In this document: positions 15,248 through 26,126 of the stretch, piece after piece
How the letters are laid out: every line of letters starts with the position of its first letter
How positions within the stretch are numbered: position 1 is the first letter of the stretch
Source of the DNA: Actinomadura spongiicola
GTDB lineage: Bacteria; Actinomycetota; Actinomycetes; Streptosporangiales; Streptosporangiaceae
Direction of reading: 5' to 3'
Assembly (NCBI RefSeq): GCF_003432485.1
Contig: NZ_QVNQ01000003.1
Location: 124,001 to 188,000, forward strand
DNA length: 64,000 bases
Notes under the pieces: generated by a model
Told to the model about the DNA's origin: nothing
The model's database searches: none
Seen by the model: only the letters and a program-made list of their open reading frames with translations
Program-made: the position numbers and the translations under genes

Positions 15248-16126
15248 CTAGGGCTTGAGGCGATTGTGGGCGTGGAGGGTGCGTAGGCGTTCGACGGTGA
15301 TGAGGCCGCGCCATTCGGGGCGGGTGATCGGCGTCCAAATGAGGAAGGGGACGTCCCAGCCGCCGTCGTCGGCCTGCGCGTCGATCAGGGCGTCGAGGTG
15401 GGCGTCGATGGCGTCGGCGGTGAAGAGGCGGCGGCCGTACCCGTCCGGTGTCGGGGCGAAGTCGAGCGGAAGGTGCTGGGCTCCGGCGGCGTGCGGGTCC
15501 AGGGTCACGGGTGCGGCGAGGGCGTCGCGGAGGCGGGTGAAGGCCGCCTCGGCGCGGTCCCGGTCGGGGACGTGGTCGAGGAACGCGAGGATGGACAGGG
15601 CGTCGTACGGGCCCGGTTCGGTGTCCGTGTCCTCAAGGTGGCGCCAGCAGAAGTCCGTGGCGGGGCCTAGCCAAGGGTGGCGGGAGCCCGCGCGGTACAG
15701 CATCCCGGCGAGGGTGCCGGTGGGGTTGATGGCGCCGGGCGGGTCGTCGGGCGTCTGCCACCACGGCGCGTGAGGGGTTTCGCGGACGCTCGGCAGCACG
15801 AACGGGACTCCCCCGTCCGGCGCGGTGATGGACGCCAGGTAGTCGCCAATGCGGTCGACCCTCGGGTCGTCGTCGGCGCCGCACTCGTGGAGGACGTCGA
15901 GGGCGTGCTGGGCGGGGACGGGTTGGCTGCCCTCGCCGCGCAGGTCGGGCTCGAGGGCGTGCCCGTATCCGCCGTCGGGGTTCTCGTAGGCGCGCAGGGC
16001 CGCGAGGACGGGTCCGGCGGGCCCGCCGCGGAAGTGGAGGGCGAACCGGTGCCGGTCGATGAGACGGCCGTTGAGGCGGAGGAACTCGGCGGCGCGGTCA
16101 AGGCCGCTCGCGGGCAGAACCTTCAT
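15248..16126 (-). CDS. Hypothetical protein with terpene-cyclase/prenyltransferase-like alpha-barrel repeats
   Basis: 292 residues. Repeated segments of the type ENPDGGYGHALEPDL, APDGGVPFVLP and AQADDGGWDVPFLIWTP resemble the QW-like repeats of the squalene-cyclase/prenyltransferase alpha-alpha toroid. No DxDD or DCTAE catalytic motif is visible, so cyclase activity is unlikely. The ATG at 16126 is preferred, with GGTGGGG upstream; an in-frame ATG eight codons earlier is possible. No informative neighbour: it converges on the repeat gap and diverges from the decarboxylase gene. Confidence 0.8.
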   Translation of the reverse strand: MKVLPASGLDRAAEFLRLNGRLIDRHRFALHFRGGPAGPVLAALRAYENPDGGYGHALEPDLRGEGSQPVPAQHALDVLHECGADDDPRVDRIGDYLASITAPDGGVPFVLPSVRETPHAPWWQTPDDPPGAINPTGTLAGMLYRAGSRHPWLGPATDFCWRHLEDTDTEPGPYDALSILAFLDHVPDRDRAEAAFTRLRDALAAPVTLDPHAAGAQHLPLDFAPTPDGYGRRLFTADAIDAHLDALIDAQADDGGWDVPFLIWTPITRPEWRGLITVERLRTLHAHNRLKP

Positions 16127-16452
16127 GACCCCACCGTAGGAGGGCCGCATCCGGCCGGTCTTGCAGGAAACGGACACCGGGATCCGGGTCAGGGGGTGGG
16201 CCCGGCCACCCCAGCGGTGAGTGGCCAGGCCCCTGAGGTCCCGCGTGCAACGTGCGGGAGCAGGCGGTTCACGGTGGCGTGACAGGGCTCGGGCCGTCCG
16301 GCCGCCGTTCGATGAACCTGGGCCGGACGGTAGTCGACCGACCGGGAGTCCACAAGTGGGTGCCGGGTGGCCGGATGTGTCCGTGATCTGGTGGTTGCGT
16401 GAGTGGCGGAGCCCGTTCCCGGAGAGGGGCTGTATGTGGTCTGCTGTCCGAC

Positions 16453-17880
16453 ATGAGTGATCCGCTTGACGAACGTGACGTGGCCGGCGAGCCGCTCGCC
16501 GTGGTGGCGCGGGCGGCGGGGCCGTATTTGGAGGGGCTCGGCGAGCGCCCGGTCCACGACCCCGCGCAGGACGTCCTGCTGGACGAGCTCGGCGGCCCGC
16601 TGCCCGCGGAGGGCGACGGGGCGGTCGCCGCCGTGGAACGGCTGGTACGGGTGGGGACGGGCGCGGCGACGCATTCGTCCGGGCCGCGCTGCTTCCACTT
16701 CGTGGTGGGCGGGGCGACCCCGGCCGCGATGGCGGGTGACTGGGCGACGTCGCTGCTGGACCAGGGCGCGGGCCTGTGGGTCCTGTCGCCGTTCGCCGCG
16801 CGGGCGGAGACGGTCGTGCTGGGCTGGCTGAAGGACCTGTTCGGGCTGCCCGCCTCGTTCGGGGGCGTGCTGACCCCGAGCGCGACGCTCGCGCACGTGA
16901 CGGGCCTGGCGTGCGCCCGGTACTGGTGGGCGGACGGCTACGGCGTGGACGTGACGTCACGCGGCCTCGGCGGGCTCCCGGTGATGCCGGTGTTCAGCAG
17001 CGGGCTGGTGCACGTGAGCACCCGCAAGGCGCTGCAGATCCTCGGCTGCGGCCGGGACACGCTCCGCACGTTCGCGCGGGACGACGCGGGCCGGGTCGAT
17101 CTCGCCGCGATGGAGGCGGCGCTGGAGCGGGTCGGCGGCCGGGCGGTGATCGTGGCGAACCTCGGTGAGGTCAACACCGGCGACTCCGACCCGATCGACG
17201 AGCTCGCCGACCTGGCGGAGCGGCACGGCGCGTGGCTGCACGTGGACGGCGCGTTCGGGATGTTCGCCGCCCTGTCGCCGCGTACGGCGCATCTGGCGCG
17301 CGGCGTGGAACGTGCCGACTCGGTGACCGCGGACGGGCACAAGTGGCTGAACGTGCCGTACGAGAGCGGTTTCTCGTTCGTCCGGGACCCGGCGCTGCTG
17401 TCCCGCGCGTTCGGCGCGTGGGGCGCGGCGTACCTGCCGGACGCGGACGACGAGCGGATCAACTACAACATGCTGGGCCCGGAGTCGTCGCGGCGGGCGC
17501 GGGCCCTGCCGATCTGGGCGACGCTGCGCGCGTACGGGCGCGACGGCTACCGCGCGATGGTGGAGCGGCATCTGGACGTCGCCCTGCACCTGGGTGAACT
17601 GGTCGAGGCGGCGCCGGACCTGGAGCTGCTCGCGCCGGTGCGGCTGTGCATCGTGTGCTTCCGGTACCGGCCGGACGGCGTCCCGGAGCATCGCCTGAAC
17701 GAGCTGAACGCCCATCTCGGCGAGGCCCTCCTCGCCGACGGACGCGTCTTCGCGGGGACGAGCACGTACCGGGGCATGACCGTGTTCAGGCCCGCGCCGC
17801 TGAACTGGCGGACGACGAAGTCGGACGTGGAACTCCTCGTCGACGTCGTCCGGGAACTCGGCGCGGACCTGAACGGCTGA
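16453..17880 (+). CDS. PLP-dependent decarboxylase, group II (aromatic-amino-acid decarboxylase-like)
   Basis: 475 residues of PLP fold type I, group II decarboxylase family (glutamate, tyrosine, aromatic-L-amino-acid decarboxylases). The PLP lysine is in SVTADGHKWLNVPYESG. The cofactor-stacking His/Asp region is WLHVDGAFGMF, and FHFVVGGATPAAMAGDW matches the family's substrate-pocket segment. It would decarboxylate an amino acid to an amine in the cytosol, but the substrate cannot be read off. The ATG at 16453 is chosen; longer in-frame starts add an unlikely basic stretch. It converges on gltD with a four-base gap. Confidence 0.87.
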   Translation: MSDPLDERDVAGEPLAVVARAAGPYLEGLGERPVHDPAQDVLLDELGGPLPAEGDGAVAAVERLVRVGTGAATHSSGPRCFHFVVGGATPAAMAGDWATSLLDQGAGLWVLSPFAARAETVVLGWLKDLFGLPASFGGVLTPSATLAHVTGLACARYWWADGYGVDVTSRGLGGLPVMPVFSSGLVHVSTRKALQILGCGRDTLRTFARDDAGRVDLAAMEAALERVGGRAVIVANLGEVNTGDSDPIDELADLAERHGAWLHVDGAFGMFAALSPRTAHLARGVERADSVTADGHKWLNVPYESGFSFVRDPALLSRAFGAWGAAYLPDADDERINYNMLGPESSRRARALPIWATLRAYGRDGYRAMVERHLDVALHLGELVEAAPDLELLAPVRLCIVCFRYRPDGVPEHRLNELNAHLGEALLADGRVFAGTSTYRGMTVFRPAPLNWRTTKSDVELLVDVVRELGADLNG

Positions 17881-17884
17881 ACGG

Positions 17885-19348
17885 TCAGGCGATGGGACGG
17901 GCGGTGGGCGGGATCGGGTACGGCAGCGACGTGTGGCCGGTGAGGTAGGCGTCGACGGCGTGCGCGGCGGCGCGGCCCTCGGCGATGGCCCACACGATGA
18001 GCGACTGGCCGCGGCCCATGTCGCCCGCGGCGAACACGCCGTCCACGGACGTGGCGTAGTCGCGGTCGCGGACCACGTTGCCGCGCTGGTCGAGGTCCAC
18101 GCCGAGCTGGTCGAGCAGCCCCTCCCGCTCCGGGCCGACGAAGCCCATCGCGAGCGTGACCAGTTCGGCGGGGATCTCCCGTTCGGTGCCCTCGACCGGC
18201 TGGAACCCGGTCTGCGGGCCGCCGACCTCCACGAGCCGCAGCGCGCGGACGTCGCCGTTCCCGTCGTCGACGAACTCGGTGGTGGACACCGCGTACACGC
18301 GGTCGCCGCCCAGGTCGGCGAGTTCCTCGTGGGCGCTCTCCACCTTGAACAGCATCGGGTACGTCGGCCACGGCTGCGCGTCAGGACGGGTCTGCGGCGG
18401 GCGCGGCATGATCTCCAGCTGGGTGACGGACGCGGCGCCCTGCCGGATCGCGGTCCCGATGCAGTCGGCGCCGGTGTCGCCGCCGCCGATGACCACGACG
18501 TGCTTGCCCTTCGCGGAGATCGGCGACTCGTCGAAGTCGCCCTCCTGGACCCGGTTGGCCGGCGGCAGGTACTCCATCGCCTGGTGGACGCCGTTCAGCT
18601 CCCGTCCGGGGACGGGCAGGTCGCGCCAGGCGGTGGCGCCGCCCGCGAGGACGACGGCGTCGTGCCCGGCGCGCAGCTCGTCGGCGGTGACGTCGACGCC
18701 GACGTTCACCGACGTCCGGAAGACGGTTCCCTCGGCGCGCATCTGGTTCAGGCGCCGGTCCAGGTGCCGCTTCTCCATCTTGAACTCGGGGATGCCGTAG
18801 CGCAGCAGGCCGCCGATACGGTCGGCGCGCTCGTACACGGTGACGTCGTGCCCGGCGCGGGTGAGCTGCTGCGCGGCGGCGAGGCCCGCGGGCCCCGAGC
18901 CGACGACCGCGACCGTCCTACCGGTCCGCACGGCGGGCGGCTGCGGGCGCACCCAGCCCTCCGCGAACGCCCGGTCGATGATCTCGACCTCGACCCGCTT
19001 GATGGTCACCGGGTCCTGGTTGATGCCGAGGACGCAGGCGCTCTCGCACGGGGCGGGGCACAGCCTCCCGGTGAACTCCGGGAAGTTGTTGGTGGCGTGC
19101 AGCCGTTCGATCGCCTCGTGCCAGTCCTCGCGGTAGACGAGGTCGTTCCACTCGGGGATGAGGTTGCCGAGCGGGCAGCCCTGGTGGCAGAACGGGACGC
19201 CGCAGTCCATGCAGCGGCTCGCCTGCTTCTCGACGCGGTCGCGGCCGAAGTCCTCGTAGACCTCGGACCAGCTGCGGATCCGCACGTCGACCGGGCGGCG
19301 CTTCGGGAGCTCCCGCCGGACGGTCAGAAAACCCTTCGGGTCGGCCAT
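17885..19348 (-). CDS. gltD: Glutamate synthase, small (beta) subunit
   Basis: 487 residues. It passes electrons from NADPH through FAD and 4Fe-4S clusters to GltB. The N-terminal cluster motif is CMDCGVPFCHQGCPLGN, followed by CPAPCESACVLGIN. The FAD site is VAVVGSGPAGLAAAQQL, the NADPH site VVVIGGGDTGADCIGTA, and the C-terminal FAD element GVFAAGDMGRGQSLIVWAI. Length is typical. The ATG at 19348 begins the standard MADPKGFL. It is 19 bases downstream of gltB and co-transcribed with it. Confidence 0.96.
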   Translation of the reverse strand: MADPKGFLTVRRELPKRRPVDVRIRSWSEVYEDFGRDRVEKQASRCMDCGVPFCHQGCPLGNLIPEWNDLVYREDWHEAIERLHATNNFPEFTGRLCPAPCESACVLGINQDPVTIKRVEVEIIDRAFAEGWVRPQPPAVRTGRTVAVVGSGPAGLAAAQQLTRAGHDVTVYERADRIGGLLRYGIPEFKMEKRHLDRRLNQMRAEGTVFRTSVNVGVDVTADELRAGHDAVVLAGGATAWRDLPVPGRELNGVHQAMEYLPPANRVQEGDFDESPISAKGKHVVVIGGGDTGADCIGTAIRQGAASVTQLEIMPRPPQTRPDAQPWPTYPMLFKVESAHEELADLGGDRVYAVSTTEFVDDGNGDVRALRLVEVGGPQTGFQPVEGTEREIPAELVTLAMGFVGPEREGLLDQLGVDLDQRGNVVRDRDYATSVDGVFAAGDMGRGQSLIVWAIAEGRAAAHAVDAYLTGHTSLPYPIPPTARPIA

Positions 19349-19367
19349 TGAAGGAAGTCCCCCTCTC

Positions 19368-22300
19368 TCAGCTCTGCGCGGCGGCCATGACGGCCTCGTC
19401 CACGTCGCGTCCCTCGGCCTCGGCCCTGGCCATGGCCTCCAGGACGCGCCGGTAGTCACGCGGCATGATCTTGGTGAAGCGGGCGGCGGCGGCGTCCCAG
19501 TCGTCCAGCAGGCGGCGCGCCACCGCGGAACCCGTCTCGGCGAGGTGCCGTTCGACCAGCGTCCGGACGAACTCCACGTCGCCGCCGTCCAGCGGTTCCA
19601 GGTCGACCATCTCGCCGTTGACCCGCTCGGGCACCAGGTCCAGGACGTAGGCGATGCCGCCGGACATCCCGGCCGCGAGGTTGCGTCCCGTCGGGCCGAG
19701 AATCAGGGCTCGGCCCCCGGTCATGTACTCGCAGGCGTGGTCGCCGACGCCCTCCACGACGGCGGTGGCGCCCGAGTTGCGGACGCAGAACCGCTCGCCG
19801 ACGATCCCGCGGGCGAACAGCTCACCGGACGTCGCGCCGTACAGGATGACGTTCCCGCCGATGATCTGCTCCTCGGCGGCGAACCCGGCGTCGGCCGGTG
19901 GACGCAGCGTCAGCCGCCCGCCCGACAGGCCCTTGCCGACGTAGTCGTTGGCGTCTCCGACGAGCCGCAGCGTGATCCCGCGCGGCACGAACGCGCCGAA
20001 CGAGTTGCCCGCCGAGCCGGTGAACGTGATGTTGATGGTGTCGTCGGGCAGCCCGTCCGCGCCGCGCGCCCGGGTGATCTCGTGCCCGAGCATCGTCCCG
20101 ACCGTGCGGTTGATGTTGCGGATGGGCAGTTCGAGGTTCACCTGGGTGCCGTGCTCGATGGCGCCCTCGGACAGCTGGATCAGCGTGTTGTCGAGCGCCT
20201 TCTCCAGGCCGTGGTCCTGGTCGGTGGTGCGGCGCAGCGCGGCGCCGTCCGGGACCTCGGGCGCGTGCAGGATCGGGGACAGGTCCAGTCCGGCCGCCTT
20301 CCAGTGCTCCACGGCGTCCCGCGTGTCGATCATCTCGACGTGCCCGATCGCCTCGTCCAGGGACCGGAACCCGAGGGCCGCCAGGTACTCGCGGACCTCT
20401 TCGGCGACGAACTCGAAGAAGTTGACGACGAACTCCGGCTTGCCGGAGAACCTCTGCCGCAGGACGGGGTTCTGGGTGGCGACGCCGACCGGGCAGGTGT
20501 CCAGGTGGCAGACCCGCATCATGACGCAGCCCGACACCACGAGCGGCGCGGTCGCGAAGCCGTACTCCTCCGCGCCGAGCAGCGCGGCGACGACGACGTC
20601 CCGGCCGGTCTTCATCTGCCCGTCGGTCTGCACGACGATGCGGTCGCGCAGCCCGTTCAGCAGCAGCGTCTGCTGCGTCTCGGCGAGGCCCAGCTCCCAC
20701 GGCGCGCCCGCGTGCTTCAGCGACGTCAGCGGGGACGCGCCGGTGCCGCCGTCGTGCCCGGAGATCAGCACCACGTCGGCGTGCGCCTTGGACACCCCGG
20801 CCGCGACGGTGCCGACCCCGACCTCGGCGACGAGCTTGACGTGCACGCGCGCCGCCGGGTTGGCGTTCTTCAGGTCGTGGATGAGCTGCGCCAGGTCCTC
20901 GATGGAGTAGATGTCGTGGTGCGGCGGCGGCGAGATGAGGCCGACGCCGGGCGTGGAGTGCCGGGTCTTGGCGATCCACGGGTACACCTTGTGGCCGGGC
21001 AGCTGACCGCCCTCGCCGGGCTTGGCGCCCTGCGCCATCTTGATCTGGATGTCGTCGGCGTTGGTCAGGTACTCCGACGTCACCCCGAACCGGCCGGACG
21101 CGACCTGCTTGATGGCGCTGCGCCGCAGGTCGCCGTTGGCGTCGGGGATGAATCGGGACGGGTCCTCGCCGCCCTCACCGGTGTTGGACTTGCCGCCGAG
21201 CCGGTTCATCGCGATCGCGAGGGTCTCGTGGGCCTCCGCGGAGATGGACCCGTACGACATCGCGCCGGTGGAGAACCGCTTCACGATCTCGGACACGGGT
21301 TCGACCTCGTCCAGCGGCACGGGCTCCCGCTCGCCCTCCTTCAGCCGGAACAGGCCGCGCAGCGTCATCAGCCGCTCGGCCTGCGAGTCGACCGTGGAGG
21401 TGTACTCCTTGAAGATCTCGTAGCGGCGGGTGCGGGTGGCGTGCTGGAGCTTGAACACCGTCTCCGGGTCGAACAGGTGCGGTTCGCCCTCGCGGCGCCA
21501 CTGGTACTCGCCGCCGACCTCCAGCGTCCGGTGCGCGAGGTCGTTGCCGCCCGGCGGGTAGGCGCGGGCGTGCCGCTCGGCGGCCTCCCGGGCCAGCACG
21601 TCGAAGCCGACGCCGCCGAGCCGGGACGTGGTGCCGGTGAAGCAGCGGGACACGACCTCCTCGCCGAGCCCGATCGCCTCGAAGATCTGCGCGCCGGTGT
21701 AGGACGCGACCGTGGACACGCCCATCTTCGACATGATCTTCAGGACGCCCTTGCCATACGCCTTGACGAGGTTCCGGACGGCCCGGACCACGTCCTGCGC
21801 CGGGTCGAGGCCGTCGACGGCGCCGCAGCGGACGAGGTCCTCGACGGTCTCGATCGCCAGATACGGGTTGATCGCGGACGCGCCGTACCCGATCAGCAGC
21901 GCCATGTGGTGGCACTCGCGGGCCTCGCCCGTCTCGATCACCAGACCGACGCGGGTGCGGGTCTTCTCGCGGATCAGATGGTGGTGGACGGCACCGGTCA
22001 GCAGCAGCGACGGGATCGCGGCGCGTCCGGGGTCGGCGCCGCGGTCCGACAGCACGATGATCCGGGCGCCCGCCTCGATCGCCCGGCTCACCTCGGCGTT
22101 GATCTCCTCCAGCCGGGCCGCCAGCGCCGCTCCCCCGCCCGCGACGTCGTACAGGCCGTGGACGACATGGGCGCGCAGATGCGGCAGAGACCCCTCGTCG
22201 TCAATGTGGATGATCTTGGAGAGTTCGTCGTTGTCGAGGATCGGGGTCGGCAGGACCAGCCGCCGGCACGAGTCCGGGCCGGGGTCCAGGAGGTTGCCCT

Positions 22301-23960
22301 CCGGACCGAGCGTGGACTGCAACGAGGTGACGAGCTCCTCGCGGATCGCGTCCAGCGGCGGGTTCGTGACCTGCGCGAACAGTTGCTTGAAGTAGTCGAA
22401 CAGCAGTCGCGGCCGCTCCGACAGGACCGCGATCGGAGTGTCGGTGCCCATGGACCCGATCGGCTCGGCGCCGGTCCGCGCCATCGGCGTCAGGATGATC
22501 CGCTGCTCTTCGAGGGTGTATCCGAACGACTGCTGCCGCTTCACGAGCGTCTCGTGCGTCGGGATCTCCCGCTCCCGGTGCGGCAGCTCCTCGAACCGTA
22601 CGAGGCCCTCGTGCAGCCACTCGCCGTACGGGTGCTCGGCGGCCAGCTGGGCCTTGACCTCGTCGTCCTCGACGATCCGTCCGGCGGCGGTGTCCACCAG
22701 GAAGATCTTGCCGGGCTGGAGGCGGCCCTTCCGGACGACCTTGGCCGCCGGGATGTCCAGGACGCCCGCCTCGCTGGACAGCACGACCAGGCCGTCGTCG
22801 GTCACCCAGTACCGGCCGGGGCGCAGCCCGTTGCGGTCCAGGACGGCACCGGCGACGGTGCCGTCGGTGAAGCTGACGCTGGCGGGGCCGTCCCACGCCT
22901 CCATCAGCGTGGAGTGGAACTCGTAGAAGGCCCGGCGCCGCGGGTCCATCTCGGTGTGGTTCTCCCACGCCTCCGGGATCATCATCAGCACGGCGTGCGG
23001 CAGCGACCGGCCGCCGAGATGCAGCAGTTCCAGGCACTCGTCGAACGAGGCGGTGTCGCTGGCCTCGATGTCGATCACCGGGTAGATCCGGGACAGGTCG
23101 CCGGGGATCAGGTCCGACGCCAGCAGCGCCTCCCGGGCCCGCATCCAGTTCCGGTTCCCCTTCACCGTGTTGATCTCGCCGTTGTGGGCGATGAACCGGT
23201 ACGGGTGCGCCAGCTCCCAGGCGGGGAACGTGTTGGTCGAGAACCGGGAGTGGACCAGGGCGATCGCGCTGGTGAAGCGGCGGTCCGACAGGTCGGGGAA
23301 GAACGGCTCCAGCTGCGGGGTCGTCAGCATCCCCTTGTAGACGATCGTCCGGCTCGACAGGCTCGGGAAGTAGACCGGCACGTCCTGCTCGGCGCGCTCG
23401 CGCATGCAGAACACGACACGGTCTAGTTCCAGGCCGGTCTTGCCGGCGTGCGGACCGTCCGGGGCGGCGGCGACGAACAGCTGCGCGAACTGGGGCATGA
23501 CCCGCCGGGCGGCCGGGCCGGTGAAGTCGGGGTCGTGGGGAAGCTCACGCCAGCCGAGGACCGTCAGGCCCTCCTCGGCGCACAGCGCCTCGATGTGGGC
23601 GGTCACGGCGGCGCGCTCGTCACCGTCCCGCGGCAGGAACGCGGCACCGGCCGCGTAGGAGCCGGGAGCGGGGAGCGGGAAGTCGCAGACCTCGCGGAAG
23701 AACGCGTCCGGGATCTGGACGAGGATGCCGACGCCGTCGCCGTCGTCCGGCTCCGCGCCCACGGCGCCGCGGTGGTCGAGGTTCTTCAGAACGGTCAGGG
23801 CGTTCTGCACGATGTCGTGGCTCTTGCGGCCGTGCAGGTCGGCCACGATGCCGACGCCGCAGGCGTCGTGTTCGTTCGCCGGGTCGTAAAGGCCCTGGGC
23901 GCGGGGACGGGCCGTCGCGCCGGGCGTGCGGGCAGCAGGTGTGAGGGCAGCAGAAGCCAT
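19368..23960 (-). CDS. gltB: Glutamate synthase, large (alpha) subunit
   Basis: 1530 residues, full length. It makes two glutamates from glutamine and 2-oxoglutarate (GOGAT). In order: a ~35-residue propeptide, the class II glutamine amidotransferase domain beginning at the Cys of [14 protein letters not shown], the central domain, the FMN-binding barrel ([20 protein letters not shown]), the 3Fe-4S site ([19 protein letters not shown]), and the C-terminal beta-helix with repeated GG/GN turns. The ATG at 23960 has GGGAGG four bases before it; the frame also allows a TTG one codon earlier. Upstream lies a pair of inverted 10-mers that may be operators. Confidence 0.96.
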   Translation of the reverse strand: MASAALTPAARTPGATARPRAQGLYDPANEHDACGVGIVADLHGRKSHDIVQNALTVLKNLDHRGAVGAEPDDGDGVGILVQIPDAFFREVCDFPLPAPGSYAAGAAFLPRDGDERAAVTAHIEALCAEEGLTVLGWRELPHDPDFTGPAARRVMPQFAQLFVAAAPDGPHAGKTGLELDRVVFCMRERAEQDVPVYFPSLSSRTIVYKGMLTTPQLEPFFPDLSDRRFTSAIALVHSRFSTNTFPAWELAHPYRFIAHNGEINTVKGNRNWMRAREALLASDLIPGDLSRIYPVIDIEASDTASFDECLELLHLGGRSLPHAVLMMIPEAWENHTEMDPRRRAFYEFHSTLMEAWDGPASVSFTDGTVAGAVLDRNGLRPGRYWVTDDGLVVLSSEAGVLDIPAAKVVRKGRLQPGKIFLVDTAAGRIVEDDEVKAQLAAEHPYGEWLHEGLVRFEELPHREREIPTHETLVKRQQSFGYTLEEQRIILTPMARTGAEPIGSMGTDTPIAVLSERPRLLFDYFKQLFAQVTNPPLDAIREELVTSLQSTLGPEGNLLDPGPDSCRRLVLPTPILDNDELSKIIHIDDEGSLPHLRAHVVHGLYDVAGGGAALAARLEEINAEVSRAIEAGARIIVLSDRGADPGRAAIPSLLLTGAVHHHLIREKTRTRVGLVIETGEARECHHMALLIGYGASAINPYLAIETVEDLVRCGAVDGLDPAQDVVRAVRNLVKAYGKGVLKIMSKMGVSTVASYTGAQIFEAIGLGEEVVSRCFTGTTSRLGGVGFDVLAREAAERHARAYPPGGNDLAHRTLEVGGEYQWRREGEPHLFDPETVFKLQHATRTRRYEIFKEYTSTVDSQAERLMTLRGLFRLKEGEREPVPLDEVEPVSEIVKRFSTGAMSYGSISAEAHETLAIAMNRLGGKSNTGEGGEDPSRFIPDANGDLRRSAIKQVASGRFGVTSEYLTNADDIQIKMAQGAKPGEGGQLPGHKVYPWIAKTRHSTPGVGLISPPPHHDIYSIEDLAQLIHDLKNANPAARVHVKLVAEVGVGTVAAGVSKAHADVVLISGHDGGTGASPLTSLKHAGAPWELGLAETQQTLLLNGLRDRIVVQTDGQMKTGRDVVVAALLGAEEYGFATAPLVVSGCVMMRVCHLDTCPVGVATQNPVLRQRFSGKPEFVVNFFEFVAEEVREYLAALGFRSLDEAIGHVEMIDTRDAVEHWKAAGLDLSPILHAPEVPDGAALRRTTDQDHGLEKALDNTLIQLSEGAIEHGTQVNLELPIRNINRTVGTMLGHEITRARGADGLPDDTINITFTGSAGNSFGAFVPRGITLRLVGDANDYVGKGLSGGRLTLRPPADAGFAAEEQIIGGNVILYGATSGELFARGIVGERFCVRNSGATAVVEGVGDHACEYMTGGRALILGPTGRNLAAGMSGGIAYVLDLVPERVNGEMVDLEPLDGGDVEFVRTLVERHLAETGSAVARRLLDDWDAAAARFTKIMPRDYRRVLEAMARAEAEGRDVDEAVMAAAQS

Positions 23961-24032
23961 CAACCCTCCCGTCGTCGTCGTGTCACTGCTTCGATGTCAG
24001 TGCAGGCTCGGGACGACGTTGGCCCTGCTGCG

Positions 24033-24123
24033 GTGAGATGACATTACAGCACTGCCGGGATCATGCCCGACCGCCCCAGATCGCGAAACTTCCAGGCGTC
24101 GATCCGACCGTGCGTCATCTCAC
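24033..24123. promoter_or_regulatory. Pair of inverted 10-mers upstream of gltB
   Basis: GTGAGATGAC (24033-24042) recurs as its exact complement GTCATCTCAC (24114-24123), 71 bases apart, in the leader of gltBD. On the minus strand TGTAAT, a possible -10, abuts the gltB-proximal copy. The arrangement suggests two sites for one regulator or a looped operator. It does not resemble a GlnR box. Confidence 0.5.
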
Positions 24124-24152
24124 AGTGGTTTAGACCATTCTACCCGGGAAGG

Positions 24153-25244
24153 TCAGTTTGAAGCGCGGGCGGCCCTGCCGAGCACGGCGGGAGCCTTACC
24201 GCCCTCGATCAGCAGCGACAGCAAAGTCTCGTTCTTCGCCTCATTCTTTACCTGGCCCGTCGCCTGGCCCGTCGCGCCGCCCGTACGCCGGCCCGCTCCG
24301 TCGCCGTCCAGGCGCTCCGCCCACGTGATCACGGCGAAGTGGCCCATGGCCAGGCCGCGCGCCATCCCGAAGCCGCGACCGAACCGGTCCAGCGGGGCGG
24401 GCGCCTCCAGCGGCCGGACGAAACCGGCGCCGAGCGTCTCCTCCAGCGTCGTGACGAACCGGTCCGCGTCCGCCGACCCGGCCAGGTTGAACACCGTGAC
24501 GGCCAGCGCGTAGCCGTTCTCGGTGTCGGAGTAGATCCCCCGTGCCGCCTGGGTGCAGCCGCCCTTGCCCAGGACGTCCCCGATGGTCGCGCCCCACACG
24601 GCGGCGGCGCAGTCGGCGTCCAACCGTTTGGCGCGCAGCTTGACCGTCACCGTCTTCTCCCCGTCGTCGCCCGGGGCGGACAGCTCCGCGACCGACGCCG
24701 GGAACGCCTCCCCCACCGTCAGCGGCGCGGCGTCCGCGCCGCGGGACGCGATGCCCGCGTACGCCGACGTCGAGGGCGAGTTGGAATAGGAGTCCGGCGA
24801 CGGGCCGTTCCCGACCGGTTTCCCGATCTTCGCGTGGGGCGTGGGACGGGGGGCGGCGCCGCTCTCCTCACCGTTCCGGAGGACGACCGCGCCCAGTCCG
24901 GCGAGCACGAGCAGGCCGAGGACGGCCGCCGCGCCGAAGTACGGCTTCGGCCCGAACCCGCCCTTGCTCCGCCTCGGACGGGCCTTGCGCGCTCGGGGCG
25001 GCGGGGCGTCCAGAGGCGGGTCGTACTCTCCGAACTCGTCCTCCACGGGGCCGTACGGCGGTGGTGGTGGAGGGGTGCGTTCCGGGCGCGGCGGACGGCG
25101 GGGCGGGGTACGCGGTCGGGACGTGCCCGCACGGCCGGGGGCCGCGCGGCGCGGGCCGGACCGCCCCCGGGAGGACGGACCGCCCTGGCGGCCGCCCGGC
25201 GCTCGCCGGGGGCCGCCGCCGCGGCGGTGCTCATCGGGGTCCAC
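24153..25244 (-). CDS. Membrane-anchored hypothetical protein (paralogue A)
   Basis: About 363 residues if it starts at the GTG at 25244, 11 bases after the preceding gene. The first ~100 residues are basic and proline-rich (cytosolic), then one membrane segment (YFGAAAVLGLLVLAGLGAVV), then an outside domain containing DADCAAAVWGATIGDVLGKG and CTQAARGIYSD. That domain is shared with the next gene upstream, so the two are tandem duplicates. Function unknown. The N-terminus is uncertain because the frame is open much further upstream over the neighbouring gene. Confidence 0.75.
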   Translation of the reverse strand: MDPDEHRRGGGPRRAPGGRQGGPSSRGRSGPRRAAPGRAGTSRPRTPPRRPPRPERTPPPPPPYGPVEDEFGEYDPPLDAPPPRARKARPRRSKGGFGPKPYFGAAAVLGLLVLAGLGAVVLRNGEESGAAPRPTPHAKIGKPVGNGPSPDSYSNSPSTSAYAGIASRGADAAPLTVGEAFPASVAELSAPGDDGEKTVTVKLRAKRLDADCAAAVWGATIGDVLGKGGCTQAARGIYSDTENGYALAVTVFNLAGSADADRFVTTLEETLGAGFVRPLEAPAPLDRFGRGFGMARGLAMGHFAVITWAERLDGDGAGRRTGGATGQATGQVKNEAKNETLLSLLIEGGKAPAVLGRAARASN

Positions 25245-25255
25245 GGACGCGCAGA

Positions 25256-26104
25256 CTACCGGCCGGGTTTCCCGGCGGCCAGGTTGAGCCGCCCGTACAG
25301 GAAGTCCGCCGCGTTCTCGACGGCCAGGCTCACGTCGATCATCTCGTTGAGCGAGCCGGGCCGGGCCCCACCGGCCCGCTCCACCAGCGTGATCACCGCG
25401 TAGTGGCCGTAGGTCTTGGCGTAGGCGGCGCTGAACCCGGCCCCGGACGCGGGCACGCCGGGCGCCTTCAGCGGAACCGGCCACCCCGCCTCGGTGCGCG
25501 GGTCGAGGTCGCGCAGGATCTGCTTGACACCCTCCTCGCTCACCAGGTTGATCACGACGAACTGGCCGACGTGCTTCTTGTCCGCGCTCACGTACGCGGC
25601 GCGGGCTATCTGGGTGCAGCCGAACTTGGCGAGGTCGCCCTGCAACCGCGCGCCCCACGTCGCGGCCTTGCAGTCGGACGTCAGGTCGGACGCGGCGAGC
25701 GTGAAGGAGTACGCGCCGGACTTCAGGCTCTTGGCGGAGAACGCCTCGCCCTCGGTGATCTGGCGACCGTCGGCGGACCGGGCGGCGATCGAGCGGAAGC
25801 CCTCACCGTCGTAGTCCGGCGTGTACGCGGTCGGCAGGACGTTCCGCGGCGCGGCCTCGTCCTTCTTCCCACCGCCGGTCAACATCGTCACCGCCACGAT
25901 CGCGACGGCCACCGCCACCAGGACGGCGGCGGCGCCGAACAGGAGCTTCGGGCCGGGGAACCGGCGGCCGGGTCTGTCGTCCGGCCAGAAGTCCCGCCCG
26001 CGCCCCTTGCGCGCGGCCTTCGGGGAGCCTGTGTCACGAGCCTCGATCACGTCCGGGAGCTTAGCGGCACCGGCTGCCCCCGCGTGGCCAAAAGGGCGTT
26101 TCAT
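25256..26104 (-). CDS. Membrane-anchored hypothetical protein (paralogue B)
   Basis: 282 residues: a ~55-residue basic cytosolic part, one membrane segment (LLFGAAAVLVAVAVAIVAVT), and an extracellular domain with SDCKAATWGARLQGDLAKFG and CTQIARAAYVSADKK. The two conserved Cys, spaced as in paralogue A, may form a disulfide, which would fit the DsbA-like and VKOR genes nearby. The ATG at 26104 has AAGGA at good distance. It lies between lgt and paralogue A, probably in one transcript. No known function. Confidence 0.8.
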   Translation of the reverse strand: MKRPFGHAGAAGAAKLPDVIEARDTGSPKAARKGRGRDFWPDDRPGRRFPGPKLLFGAAAVLVAVAVAIVAVTMLTGGGKKDEAAPRNVLPTAYTPDYDGEGFRSIAARSADGRQITEGEAFSAKSLKSGAYSFTLAASDLTSDCKAATWGARLQGDLAKFGCTQIARAAYVSADKKHVGQFVVINLVSEEGVKQILRDLDPRTEAGWPVPLKAPGVPASGAGFSAAYAKTYGHYAVITLVERAGGARPGSLNEMIDVSLAVENAADFLYGRLNLAAGKPGR

Positions 26105-26126
26105 CCAGATTCCTTGGGCGAACGGC

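Noticed and set aside
24719..25234. A 171-codon frame starting at an ATG inside the paralogue A N-terminus
   Set aside because: It lacks the membrane segment and the conserved Cys domain, which are in the other frame; its Arg/Pro-rich composition marks it as a shadow.
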